Notes: generated by a model from the sequence alone, not told the origin. Numbered from the stretch's first letter, positions 26,588-35,072 are shown. The stretch: DNA of 47,655 bases from Moorena sp. SS36440bin_2 (GCA_011524395.1 WTKN01000370.1:17208-64862); one strand, 5' to 3'. Made by a program: numbers and translations.

Positions 26588-27291
26588 ATAAAAGGCTAGA
26601 GCCGTCCTGTTAGATTATATGGTTCTGGTGGTTGGAAATGGTGCAGCTTTAGGCCAACTAGAATGCTCTGGTAGGGAAAAAGCTTGAGTTTGGTATAGGT
26701 TCGTGATTAGCAGCTTCTAAGATAGTGCGTAATTTACTTAAGTTACTACCGATAGCGTTCGCTTTTAGCGTGGCCAAAGGCCAATCGCGTAGCGTGACCT
26801 ACGGTCAATCGCTTTTAGCGTGGCCTACGGTCAATCGCTTTTAGCGTGGCCTACGGTCAATCGCTTTTAGCGTGGCCTACGGCCAATCGCACTCAGCTGG
26901 TACTCTTTAAGCTGGTACTTTGTAGTTGCCATTTTTTATAAGCTCACTATCACTTTGGCCTTTAAACTCCAACAAACACATAGATGAAGATATTACCATA
27001 CTCGCTCTAATTAAAAAATTAAGAATATATAATCATAGAGAAATAGAAAAATATTACAGTAACCATGGCTTTTCAACTAACACGGACGGATCTAAATTGA
27101 ATCTGTTCATCTTATGAAACAAACCGTGAAACCCTATCCCCACCTGAACTTCCCCGTCTTCCAATCAGCCTAAACCCAAAAATTAAGTGGGTGGCAGTTT
27201 AGGCAGGGGATGGAGGCAGGTTCTGGACGAAAGAGGGAGTTAGAATGAACGTGACGCTTTGTTAATACAGCCATGAGGAGTTATTAAGAAA
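26588..27291. other. Divergent intergenic region between the ABC operon and the small membrane-peptide gene
   Basis: Besides the tandem array it holds a 63-codon AT-rich plus-strand frame (26926-27117) with no ATG start or motif, which I do not call. No riboswitch was recognised before the ABC operon. Confidence 0.45.
26761..26888. repeat. Tandem array of five hairpin-bearing repeats (26/24 bp)
   Basis: Units begin at 26761, 26787 (24 bp), 26811, 26837 and 26863. The main unit is GCTTTTAGCGTGGCCTACGG then TCAATC. The core varies as TGGCC-AAA-GGCCA, TGACC-TAC-GGTCA, TGGCC-TAC-GGTCA and TGGCC-TAC-GGCCA, so the small hairpin is mostly kept by paired changes. These are reverse complements of the family at 3531-3556 and lie upstream of the ABC operon. 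Confidence 0.9.
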
Positions 27292-27414
27292 ATGGATGTA
27301 AAACTGGTTTTAGTGGTACTAACAATTGCTTTTACTGCTTTGTGCCTGTTTTTTGGGACTAAGAACGGATTTTATGATTCAGACGATTATCACGGCAACG
27401 GCTCTGCACACTAA
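27292..27414 (+). CDS. 40-residue single-helix membrane peptide
   Basis: The reading frame starts at ATG 27292 after a GAGGAG (27275-27280) and gives 40 residues. A transmembrane helix covers about 4-21 (KLVLVVLTIAFTALCLFF), followed by GTKNGFYDSDDYHGNGSAH. The layout of one helix plus a short Asp/His-rich tail recalls tiny subunits of cyanobacterial photosynthetic or respiratory complexes, but it does not match PetN, PetL, PsbX or PsaM as I know them. I have the impression that this sequence is conserved in cyanobacteria but cannot verify it. Function unknown. Confidence 0.65.
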   Translation: MDVKLVLVVLTIAFTALCLFFGTKNGFYDSDDYHGNGSAH

Positions 27415-27489
27415 GCTTCCAGTATTTACTTTAGCTGTCAGCTGCTGAGGTTTCAAAAAGCCTTCATCGTTGAGTCTTGGAAAAACCCA

Positions 27490-27514
27490 GGCATCTGCTA
27501 TTACAGCAGATGCC
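27490..27514. other. Hairpin downstream of the small peptide gene
   Basis: GGCATCTGCT (27490-27499), loop ATTAC, AGCAGATGCC (27505-27514): a perfect 10-bp stem. On the plus strand no T-run follows; on the minus strand TGGGTTTTTCC does. It may end transcription from either side only weakly. Confidence 0.55.
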
Positions 27515-27625
27515 AAAGGCTAGAAGCTGAAGGAAAAGCGGGGAGTTTAAGGGGGCTGACTGGGGTTTTCCCAAGCCCCTTCCTTCTAGGCATAGGTAGT
27601 GTCAAAAAATTGAAATTCTCACTTA

Positions 27626-27646
27626 GAGGGACTTCGCGAGTCCCTC
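27626..27646. other. 8-bp perfect hairpin
   Basis: GAGGGACT / AGTCCCTC around TCGCG. Read on the minus strand it is followed at a distance by AATTTCAATTTTTTGACAC. It may be the end of a small minus-strand transcript or a transposon-end remnant; neither can be shown here. Confidence 0.5.
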
Positions 27647-28046
27647 CCTACTTAAGTCCCTACTGTGGTCATGTTCCAATCCTTATACCCTCTTGACTCT
27701 GACCTCGAAAGGAGGGAAACTAGGTGAGAACTCCCAAAATCCACCCTAAGGGTTAGGGTTTGAGGTTCTTGTAAACTCCAGAGTGACCTATAGGGTATAT
27801 CGAGCATACAAACCCCTCTAAATTGGTACGGAGTGACAACTCTACCACGTTTGTTTTGACTGGGGAAGAATCTGTTTAATTTTCCTTTCAAGGAAGATGC
27901 AGCCTTCGTAAAAATAGTTCCACCTTATTTTCCGTTGGCGATCGCCGATTCTGTCTGCCTCTTCCAAGGCTTAATCATTCACCCTTCCCTGATTAGTAAG
28001 ACGTGGGTTAACTGAGCCGGATTAGCTAAAACTTAAGTTGAAGCTC

Positions 28047-29681
28047 ATGAGCAATCAACACCCAGTAGCATCCTCTAATCAGGATGACCGATTAACCTGC
28101 TTTCCTTACGGTGTTGGTCATGGTGCAGAAGGGGTTTGTTTGTTGGTGCAGATGGGGCCACACCGCATTCTCCTTGATTGTGGATTAGAAGACATTTCCC
28201 CCCTACAGATCGATGGGATACCACCAGCAGATTTAGTCCTGTGTAGCCACGCTCACTCAGACCATAGTCAGGGATTGCTGGCTCTTCACCAAACTTTTCC
28301 ACAATTACCAATCTACGCCAGTGAGGTAACGACTCAACTATTACTACTCAACTGGCCGGAACTGCCTCCTGAGGATATTCTCCCATTTTGTCAAGCTCTT
28401 CCGTGGGCTACCCCTGTAGAATTCTGTGAGGGACTGACTGCTCAATTGTTCCCAGCTGGACACTTGCCAGGAGCAGCAGCATTTTTACTCACTTATACAA
28501 CTAGCCATCGAACTTACCGACTGCTTTACACCGGTGACTTTTTCCTGTCTAACTCACGGCTGGTGGAGGGATTATCCCTTGAATCGCTCAGGGGGACACA
28601 GCCGGATGTGGTAATTGTAGAAGGCAGTTATGGCACTGCTCGACATCCCCATCGGCGGCAACAAGAAAATCAACTAGTAGAGCGTATTGAGCAGGCCATT
28701 GCTACCAATAACTCAGTTGTTTTGCCAGTGCCTACCTTAGGCCTAGGTCAAGAAATCCTGATGCTCCTGCGCTCTCATCACCACTTTACAGGACGCGACC
28801 TTGATATTTGGGTGAATGGAACCGTGGCTGCTGGTTGTAATGCTTACTTAGAACTGCTGTCTCACTTTCCCAGCTCAGTACAAAATTTTGCCCGACATCA
28901 AGCCTTGTTTTGGGATGAGCGGGTACGTCCTCGGGTGCGACGGTTAGATCCCCAGCAGGGAGATGCTATCGGTACATCTCCCTGTATTATCCTCACTGAC
29001 TTAAACATGGATTGGAGGGAGTACTCGCAGCAAGAGAACCGTTCTTGGGTTGTCCTGCAACCGGAACATACTAAATCTTTGGAGGATCTAATCGATGACT
29101 ACGGATGGCTTAAGGTTGAAACTTATCTGCTGGCTCAACATGGGGATTGTCTGGGCACCACACAGTTGATTCATAATCTTCGACCTCAACATGTGATTTT
29201 TGTTCACGGTTCTCCTACCTACCTAGCTGATCTTGCTGGTTTGGAAGAGTTACAAAATCGATATCACCTCCATACCCCAGCAGCAGGAACACTGGTAGAA
29301 CTTCCCATTGGTGATACCTTTATCAGACCAGCTCTACCAACGGAAACAAACTATGAAGGAGAGTTGCATGAATTAGATACACTTGTCTATATCACTCTTT
29401 CAAGAGCGATCGCAACGGATCCTCGTTGGCAAAATTTCGCTGATACTGGTTTAGTAGAAGCCCGCTGGCAAGGAGAAGAACTGGTCTTGCGGGGATTGTC
29501 ACAACGAGAACTACTCAAACAAGGGGGCAGAGCCAAGATACCAATTAATATCGAGTGTTGTGGTAATTGTTTGTACCAAAGAGGGCAGCGCTGCTGGAAT
29601 CCAGCCTCAGCTCTCTATGGTTTTAAAGTAACACTGGAGGGGTACTGTCCAGTTTTTGAACGGATAGAACCCCTTGAGTAA
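28047..29681 (+). CDS. Beta-CASP metallo-beta-lactamase-fold hydrolase with C-terminal Cys cluster
   Basis: A 544-residue MBL-fold protein, started at ATG 28047 (an in-frame TTG lies at 28038). The zinc motif is CSHAHSDHSQG (about 69-79). Further ligands are in PAGHLPGAAAF (about 143) and the GDF segment TGDFFLSNSRL (about 170). A beta-CASP insertion follows (about 205-340), then HGSPTYL near 390 as the late His motif. This architecture is shared with CPSF/RNase J-type nucleases and with uncharacterised hydrolases; RNA cleavage is therefore plausible but not shown. The C-terminal 45 residues hold five Cys (ECCGNC, RCWNP, YCPVFE), which could bind zinc or an Fe-S cluster and are not part of RNase J. 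Confidence 0.85.
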   Translation: MSNQHPVASSNQDDRLTCFPYGVGHGAEGVCLLVQMGPHRILLDCGLEDISPLQIDGIPPADLVLCSHAHSDHSQGLLALHQTFPQLPIYASEVTTQLLLLNWPELPPEDILPFCQALPWATPVEFCEGLTAQLFPAGHLPGAAAFLLTYTTSHRTYRLLYTGDFFLSNSRLVEGLSLESLRGTQPDVVIVEGSYGTARHPHRRQQENQLVERIEQAIATNNSVVLPVPTLGLGQEILMLLRSHHHFTGRDLDIWVNGTVAAGCNAYLELLSHFPSSVQNFARHQALFWDERVRPRVRRLDPQQGDAIGTSPCIILTDLNMDWREYSQQENRSWVVLQPEHTKSLEDLIDDYGWLKVETYLLAQHGDCLGTTQLIHNLRPQHVIFVHGSPTYLADLAGLEELQNRYHLHTPAAGTLVELPIGDTFIRPALPTETNYEGELHELDTLVYITLSRAIATDPRWQNFADTGLVEARWQGEELVLRGLSQRELLKQGGRAKIPINIECCGNCLYQRGQRCWNPASALYGFKVTLEGYCPVFERIEPLE

Positions 29682-29760
29682 CGAATAGTTAAGGGAAAAT
29701 TGCTAGCTAGTTGTGGGTTATCAATTTTATCTTAACAGTTGTCCATTAACAATGAACAAT

Positions 29761-30072
29761 CTAGTCCTGATTTAAGTCTTGGGAGCGGGGGTGAATTTGT
29801 TCAGCCTCCGGACAATCATCAGAGACTATCGGATCAACATTACCTCGGAAAACAGAAGCTAGCTTGTGACTCACAGAGCCTATGCTTTCCAAGCGGACCA
29901 TTTCTTCCCAGGAACTGATCTCATCCTCTTCGTCTGTTTCATAACGAATTGTGACTAAATCTCCCTCGATATCAACAATGCGGGCCTGTTCAATCCAACG
30001 TTGCTGATCCCGCAAGAAAACGCAGACCTCACGACCATCGCAGCAGAGTTGATAAATCTTGCGGTGTAGCAT
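29761..30072 (-). CDS. Small conserved protein, DUF6679-like
   Basis: A 103-residue acidic protein starting MLHRKIYQLCCDGREVCVFL, with an RYETDEEDEISSWEEMVRLESIG block at about 43-65. It looks like a small beta-barrel, and I recall a cyanobacterial family of this type (DUF6679), but the number is from memory. There is no signal peptide or membrane helix. The last 25 residues are polar and probably disordered. Start at ATG 30072 with CAGGAG about 8 bases before it. It converges with the beta-CASP gene 79 bp away. Confidence 0.72.
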   Translation of the reverse strand: MLHRKIYQLCCDGREVCVFLRDQQRWIEQARIVDIEGDLVTIRYETDEEDEISSWEEMVRLESIGSVSHKLASVFRGNVDPIVSDDCPEAEQIHPRSQDLNQD

Positions 30073-31010
30073 ATTCGGCTTCTCCTGTTGCAGATAACTC
30101 TTGGTTTTACTGGTGAAGTAAGCGGTTGGGTTTCTCTAGAAACAACTTTATTTTGACATACTTCCCACGAATATAATTGGCGGGTTTCTCTCCATCCGGA
30201 ACGATGATGAGATACAATCGAAGGCTAAAATAAACCTGAGCCACCAGAGTAGGAATACTCCAGATCCTTTTTTTGTTGGCTCTGGCGACTAAAATACCAT
30301 TTACTTGAGTAGTCGAGCCGCCATGAGCACCAAAAATAGATTCCAAGAATTTAAAGGATTAGCAATAATTGTAGCTCACTCCTCGTATCCCCAGCCCTAA
30401 AGGGTAGGGGTTGGCTTGAAATCATTTTTGGTTAACTTAACATGGAATCAAGCGGGTTTGTCTATTCCTTGTTAAAGATTAAAATAGCTTAATAGTCTTT
30501 TATGTTCATTGCTTGAGAGTAAGGCATGCATTAAAAGCGAGTTTGAGTTGATCAACGCTGCTTGTGTGATTGATTACTTTTTTTATGCATTGTTTTTATG
30601 CATTGTCTTGATGCAGAACGCGAATTTGGGAAATCCCCTCAGGTCGGCGCTACATCCCTTAATTGATTTAACTAGGTATCCTATACCTCCGCGGGCCCAT
30701 TTCTCCTGCTTGCCAGCAATGGTGCTGTAGTCTTTCAGAGATGGTGTTTGGGGGTATGGTTACTCTATAGTTATTTGGAAACTTAGATTCTACTAGTATT
30801 GCTATCGATGGCAATGGAGTAAGAATCCGAAAGCTCCCCCAAGTTAAAAATAGGGGATTGTGAGCGAATGTTGCTCATGGGGTTAAAAACCGGGTACTAG
30901 CAACGTTGACAGTAGGATTTTACTCACACGCTTTGTGGCAGTTTAAACACACTACTAACAAACTTGGCTCAAAAAGAGCTGTGGCGTTCCCCTTAGTCTT
31001 CTTAGCTGTG

Positions 31011-31430
31011 ACACTCCCCGCCCGCTTATGAGCGGGGATTCTTAGTTCTACGACATGCCTTACAATTAGTTATCCAGCAAAGGCAATATTTAAGCCAAAT
31101 ACCCGTTTAAAAACGCGCATATCGAGCCTAATTTAACTAATCGAGCGTGGGCTTATCTCCCTAAGCGTTGGGTCTCCCCCGTTCCCGTGTGCCCCACGGT
31201 ACGTTTGTATTTCAATTTGCTATTTTACTGGTTTTCGGTATCCGTTAAGATCCATGCGTTTTGGCGAGGTTTTTCGCTCCTCGTGTACTAGTATCGCTTT
31301 ACGTCGTTGTTTTTAAATTGGCAGTACCGACGAATCCTACCTGTACTAGGCTACATGTTTATTCTAACATACTCTACTTAAAAGCCGTCGAACGAAGGAC
31401 GGGGCTTGAGACCCAAAATTTTGGGTCACC
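31011..31430 (-). ncRNA. Probable orphan HEARO / IscB omega RNA
   Basis: Read on the minus strand, the segment starts with a GACCCAAAATTTTGGGTC palindrome (31427-31410) and CAAGCCCCGTCCTTCG. It continues to the core GTACCGTGGGGCACACGGGA then ACGGGGGAGACCC, AACGCTTAGGGAGATAAGCCC (31202-31149), and ends with hairpin CCCGCTCATAAGCGGG and GGGGAGTGTCAC (31036-31012). From memory, this order matches HEARO RNAs, later shown to be the omega RNAs that guide IscB nucleases and normally sit just upstream of iscB. Here no iscB or other HNH frame lies in the following 900 bp. It is thus a stand-alone guide RNA gene or the remnant of a lost IscB element. The identification is by pattern recall and needs a covariance-model search. 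Confidence 0.6.
31410..31427. repeat. 18-bp perfect palindrome at the 5' end of the omega RNA candidate
   Basis: GACCCAAAATTTTGGGTC, fully self-complementary, immediately upstream (minus-strand sense) of CAAGCCCCGTCC. In omega RNAs a hairpin of this kind lies near the guide end of the transcript. Confidence 0.8.
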
Positions 31431-31743
31431 GACTTGGCTATCTATAGGATACAGCAGGAGAAACCCTACTGCTGATAAACATCGGCGTGGCTAAAGCCTT
31501 CTGGTTCAAGAAGCAAGCATTTTGGTAGGTGTCTACAGGTTCCACATACCGATCATTGTGACATACTAATCCCTGTAAGTGCTTGGCACTAAGCATGAAT
31601 TTGGGAAAAAAAACTGCCAACCTGCCAACCTGCCATCGGTCGCAGTCAGAATAACTCAAAAATAGGCTATTGCTGTAACCAAAAGTGGTAAGACACTCAA
31701 TAGACTGATAAAGCTGATTTTAAATCGTAAGGGAGAAAAGCCA

Positions 31744-32613
31744 GTGTTTGAGATCCTACGGAGTCAAGACCAATACGAAACTTACATTCTCACTGACCAC
31801 AATGCCCAGTCTCGATTAGAAGTGGTTCCTGAACGGGGTGGCATTGTCACTCGCTGGAATATCCAAGGTCAGGAGATTTTTTATCTTGATGGGGAACGCT
31901 TTAAAGATCCCAATCTGAGTGTACGGGGTGGCATTCCCATCCTCTTCCCCATCTGTGGAAACTTAGTTAATGATACTTATACATACCTTGGCCAAGACTA
32001 TACTCTCAAACAACACGGCTTTGCCCGTAATTTGCCTTGGGAGGTGACTGATAGTGCAACGAGTGACATGGCAGTGTTGACTCTCACCCTCAAGAGTAAT
32101 GATCAAACTCGCTCTGTCTATCCGTTTGACTTCGAAGTTACCTTTACCTATCGATTAAAGGGCAACACCCTAGACATTGATCAGCGCTATACTAATCATT
32201 CCGCTGAACCGATGCCCTTTTCCACAGGTTTCCATCCCTACTTCTTGACCTCTGACAAAACTAAACTGGAGTTTGATATTCCTGCATCGGAGTATCAGGA
32301 GAAGCAAACTCCAGCAGTACATCCTTTCACTGGCAGTTTTGATTTTAGCTGTGATGAAATTGATGTAACCTTTCGGGAACTGAGTAATAATACTGCCAGT
32401 GTTACTGATGCCGAACGGGGATTAGCGATCGCATTGACCTACACTGATGTTTTCTCGACCTTGGTATTCTGGACAGTTCAAGGCAAAGACTTTTATTGCC
32501 TTGAACCTTGGAGTGCTCCCCGTAATGCTCTTAACACTGGGGAAAATTTAACTTACTTAGCTCCCGGAGAGAGTAGTGAGGCATCCGTGAGGCTAACGGC
32601 GAAATTTTTCTAA
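31744..32613 (+). CDS. Aldose 1-epimerase family protein
   Basis: A 289-residue galactose-mutarotase-fold protein that probably interconverts sugar anomers, possibly hexose phosphates as in YeaD. Signature residues: the GGI-PILFPICGN block (about 62-73), HGFARNLPWEV (about 91-101) with the catalytic His, FHPYF (about 162-166) and the Glu in CLEPWSAPRNA (about 254-264). The start is a GTG (reading MFEILRSQ) after GGGAGAAAAG, a good ribosome-binding site. It sits directly downstream of the omega-RNA region but is transcribed away from it. tRNA-Lys follows 66 bp later. Confidence 0.87.
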   Translation: MFEILRSQDQYETYILTDHNAQSRLEVVPERGGIVTRWNIQGQEIFYLDGERFKDPNLSVRGGIPILFPICGNLVNDTYTYLGQDYTLKQHGFARNLPWEVTDSATSDMAVLTLTLKSNDQTRSVYPFDFEVTFTYRLKGNTLDIDQRYTNHSAEPMPFSTGFHPYFLTSDKTKLEFDIPASEYQEKQTPAVHPFTGSFDFSCDEIDVTFRELSNNTASVTDAERGLAIALTYTDVFSTLVFWTVQGKDFYCLEPWSAPRNALNTGENLTYLAPGESSEASVRLTAKFF

Positions 32614-32679
32614 ATTTCCCTAGACATTTCCTTATCAATGTGATATTCTTAGTAAAGGTATGTTTCAAAAGAGCTTACC

Positions 32680-32751
32680 GGGTCGCTAACTCAATGGTAG
32701 AGTACTCGGCTTTTAACCGATTAGTTCCGGGTTCGAGTCCCGGGCGACCCA
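32680..32751 (+). tRNA. trnK: tRNA-Lys (TTT)
   Basis: A 72-nt cloverleaf: acceptor GGGTCGC / GCGACCC, discriminator A at 32751, anticodon stem TCGG/CCGA with loop CTTTTAA (anticodon TTT), and T arm CCGGG-TTCGAGT-CCCGG. CCA is not encoded. It is followed by T5 and a small hairpin. Confidence 0.95.
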
Positions 32752-32780
32752 TTTTTAGCTAACTGTTAGTTAGCCTTATT
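32752..32780 (+). terminator. Possible terminator of tRNA-Lys
   Basis: TTTTT then GCTAAC (32758-32763), loop TGTTA, GTTAGC (32769-32774), followed by CTTATTTATC. The stem is only 6 bp and the tail is T-rich but interrupted. Confidence 0.5.
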
Positions 32781-33361
32781 TATCTATTGATACAAAGTAT
32801 ACATATGAGCCTTATGGTATGAGGCACTAGGTACAAGATTGGCAGTTGACCGCCTCTGTGCTTTAAGAGGGATACTTCCTGGGCTTGTCATAACCCGCTT
32901 GCGCCAACGAACCTTAATTTATTGATCCCATCAGAAAGGTTAGCACTTGTTTTCAAAAATCAAGGGCAAAACTACCTATACTTTACTGTTTATCCAGATT
33001 TTTACCAGGGGTCGTTGGGCAATATTTTATAGACTTGGTAAGTTTTCTCAAGTTTTATAGACTCAGCTTTGTCTAGATGATCTAATCAAGAAATTTGAAT
33101 AAAAGCTGCAAAATATCTTAAGATTATCTAAAGAATTAACCTGTCTTGATGCAGTCGCTCATGGGGAAACCTCCAAGAGCGCACCGGTAGTCGCTCATGG
33201 GGGTTTCCCCCGCAGGTCGGCGCTACCTCGCTGCATCGCTGTCTAGAAGCAACTAAATTGACATGTCTGGACTGGCGATTCTGTTCACGAGTCACTAGGG
33301 AGTGTCAGACGTGAGGCTTCTCGCCGGAATAGCTAACAAACAAAGTTAGGAGGAATATAAT
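32781..33361. other. Intergenic region upstream of fba
   Basis: It holds repeat copy 3 and, at about 33155-33235, two GTCGCTCATGGGG repeat units with a CAGGTCGGCGCTACC motif. AGGAGG at 33350-33355 is the ribosome-binding site of the aldolase gene. Promoter elements for fba should lie here; I cannot place them. Confidence 0.5.
32821..32925. repeat. Roughly 110-bp intergenic repeat, copy 3
   Basis: GGCACTAGGTACAAGATT, GGCAGTTGACCGCC, hairpin CCTCT-GTGCTTTA-AGAGG (32853-32870), then ATAACCCGCTTGCGCC and GAACCTTAA. It matches copies 1 and 2 in order and spacing of blocks. It lies between tRNA-Lys and the aldolase gene. Confidence 0.65.
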
Positions 33362-34441
33362 ATGGCACTTGTACCCATGCGGCTACTGTTGGATCACGCA
33401 GCTGAGAACGGCTACGGGATTCCAGCATACAACGTTAACAACATGGAACAAATCCTGTCTATCATGCAGGCTGCTGAAGAAGCGGATAGTCCGGTTATCT
33501 TACAAGCTTCTCGTGGTGCCCGCAAATATGCAGGTGAGAACTTCCTCCGCCATCTGGTCACAGCAGCGGTGGAATCCTACCCTCATATTCCCATTGCCAT
33601 GCACCAAGACCATGGCAATAGCCCAGCCACCTGCTATTCGGCAATTCGTAACGGCTTCACCAGTGTGATGATGGATGGCTCCTTGGAAGCTGATGCTAAG
33701 ACTCCAGCCAGCTTCGATTACAACGTCAGTGTTACTGCCGAAGTAGTAAAGGTTGCCCATGCTATCGGTGTTAGTGTTGAAGGGGAACTGGGTTGCCTAG
33801 GTTCACTGGAAACCGGTAAAGGTGACAAAGAAGATGGTCACGGATTTGAAGGAACTCTGAGTCGCGACCAACTATTGACCGACCCGGACGAAGCAGTTGA
33901 ATTTGTTGAGCGCACCCAAGTTGATGCTCTAGCTGTAGCTATTGGTACTAGCCACGGTGCTTATAAGTTCACCCGCAAGCCGACTGGAGAAATTCTTGCC
34001 ATTAGTCGCATTGAAGAAATTCATAAGCGTCTGCCTAACACTCACTTAGTGATGCACGGTTCTTCCTCTGTGCCTCAAGAGTGGCTTGACATGATCAACC
34101 AGTACGGTGGTTCTATTCCTGAAACCTATGGTGTACCCCTTGAAGAAATTCAAAAGGGTATTAAGAGCGGTGTCCGTAAGGTTAACATCGACACCGACAA
34201 CCGCTTAGCTATCACTGCTGCTATCCGGGAAGCTGCTGCCAAAGATCCTTCTAACTTTGACCCCCGTCACTTCCTCAAGCCTTCTATCAAGTATATGAAG
34301 CAGGTTTGCTTGAAGCGTTACGAAGCCTTTGGTACTGCTGGTAATGCTAGCAAGATCAAGCAAGCGACTATCGATGTTTTTGCAACTAAGTATGCCAACG
34401 GTGAGTTAAGTGCTGTGGCGAAAAAGGCTGTAACTGCCTAA
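33362..34441 (+). CDS. fba: Class II fructose-bisphosphate aldolase
   Basis: A 359-residue zinc enzyme that joins dihydroxyacetone phosphate with glyceraldehyde 3-phosphate or erythrose 4-phosphate, feeding the Calvin cycle and gluconeogenesis. The N-terminus [20 protein letters not shown] is that of cyanobacterial and proteobacterial CbbA-type aldolases. Zinc and catalytic residues lie in MHQDHGNS (about 80-87), in the Glu-rich [13 protein letters not shown] block (about 140) and in MHGSSSVP (about 231). The phosphate-binding NIDTDNR is at about 276-282. A strong ribosome-binding site (AGGAGG) and a good terminator fit a highly expressed gene. Confidence 0.93.
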   Translation: MALVPMRLLLDHAAENGYGIPAYNVNNMEQILSIMQAAEEADSPVILQASRGARKYAGENFLRHLVTAAVESYPHIPIAMHQDHGNSPATCYSAIRNGFTSVMMDGSLEADAKTPASFDYNVSVTAEVVKVAHAIGVSVEGELGCLGSLETGKGDKEDGHGFEGTLSRDQLLTDPDEAVEFVERTQVDALAVAIGTSHGAYKFTRKPTGEILAISRIEEIHKRLPNTHLVMHGSSSVPQEWLDMINQYGGSIPETYGVPLEEIQKGIKSGVRKVNIDTDNRLAITAAIREAAAKDPSNFDPRHFLKPSIKYMKQVCLKRYEAFGTAGNASKIKQATIDVFATKYANGELSAVAKKAVTA

Positions 34442-34502
34442 TTTTTAAAGCTTCACAGGCAAATCTTTGCTGTTTTGGTGAACCAAGAACAAGCAGAATT
34501 AT

Positions 34503-34533
34503 TTGGGTAGCTGTTAAAGTTACCCAATTTTTT
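34503..34533 (+). terminator. Terminator of fba
   Basis: TTGGGTA (34503-34509) pairs with TACCCAA (34521-34527), the stem can extend with GCT/AGT, and TTTTTT follows directly (34528-34533). It lies 62 bases after the fba stop. Confidence 0.85.
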
Positions 34534-34577
34534 GTTATTAGTGATTAGTTATTTTAAAATTGCTTATCTTCAGATAC

Positions 34578-34892
34578 TTACAGCTGTCTTTGATACTCTT
34601 CGAGAATATCGATTAGATCCATCTGACACTGCATGGGTAGCAAATCTGCTAGGGGAACTTGCCGTTTACCACCACCTAGCTTCACAGAAATGCTTTGCAG
34701 GATTGGCATCATCTGGTCTTCTGTGATTGTATTAGTGTTGCCGATTAATAGGGGATAAAATTGTTCAGCCAAAGTGGTATGTAGATGGGCATCCCTGAGG
34801 TAAAGATGCCATTTGGCTACATCAATATATACCTTGTCGCCAATTTCAGCAGCGAGAGTTTCAATTGCTTCTGTAGAACTTGGATTAGCCAT
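34578..34892 (-). CDS. DUF3181 family protein
   Basis: A 104-residue soluble, largely helical protein of a small cyanobacterial family of unknown function. It runs from MANPSSTEAIETLAAEIGDKVYIDVAKWHLYL to a C-terminal LADLLPMQCQMDLIDILEEYQRQL helix. There is no signal peptide, membrane helix or metal motif. ATG start at 34892. It converges with fba and is followed upstream by AT-rich and repeat sequence. Confidence 0.8.
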   Translation of the reverse strand: MANPSSTEAIETLAAEIGDKVYIDVAKWHLYLRDAHLHTTLAEQFYPLLIGNTNTITEDQMMPILQSISVKLGGGKRQVPLADLLPMQCQMDLIDILEEYQRQL

Positions 34893-35072
34893 GGTAATTA
34901 GCTGTTTCTAATTAATTGCATGTTTGGATATCTAAGGAAGGTTTAAAGTTGAACGCGCATGCGTGGCTTTTGGCCAAGGTTTAAAATTAAAGGTTTAAAG
35001 TTTAAAGTTTACCTAAAAAAAGTTTGCTTATCACCTTGTATTAAAAGACTGGAGTTTATTTGCTGGCTTTCG

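Larger units (their letters stand above)
27415..28046. other. Intergenic region upstream of the beta-CASP gene
   Basis: It contains the hairpin at 27490-27514 and another at 27626-27646 (GAGGGACT-TCGCG-AGTCCCTC). A 79-codon minus-strand frame (27652-27891) runs toward the second hairpin, but I cannot assign it to a family. No other gene is seen. Confidence 0.45.
30073..31743. other. 1.67-kb intergenic region containing the orphan omega RNA
   Basis: No protein gene is supported. A 79-codon minus-strand frame (30107-30346) lacks ATG and any motif. A CAGGTCGGCGCTACATC repeat is near 30638-30655, related to 33213-33229. The notable content is the HEARO/omega-RNA-like segment at 31011-31430. Directly before the epimerase gene (31680-31743) the sequence is AT-rich. 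Confidence 0.5.

Noticed and set aside
26588-26760. TPP riboswitch before the THI5-like ABC operon
   Set aside because: I looked for CTGAGA and the ACCTGAT-type core on the minus strand and did not find them, so a thiamine-linked control is unsupported.
26926-27117. 63-codon AT-rich plus-strand frame
   Set aside because: TTG start, low-complexity AT-rich codons, no motif and no ribosome-binding site.
27652-27891. 79-codon minus-strand frame before the beta-CASP gene
   Set aside because: It has an ATG and ends near a hairpin, but no recognisable motif and no clear ribosome-binding site. It could be a transposon remnant; I cannot support a protein.
30107-30346. 79-codon minus-strand frame next to the DUF6679-like gene
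   Set aside because: Only a TTG start is available, there is no motif, and the frame lacks an ATG throughout. Probably chance.
31261-31494. 77-codon plus-strand frame in the omega RNA region
   Set aside because: It lies antisense over the structured RNA candidate; the open frame is explained by the RNA's composition.
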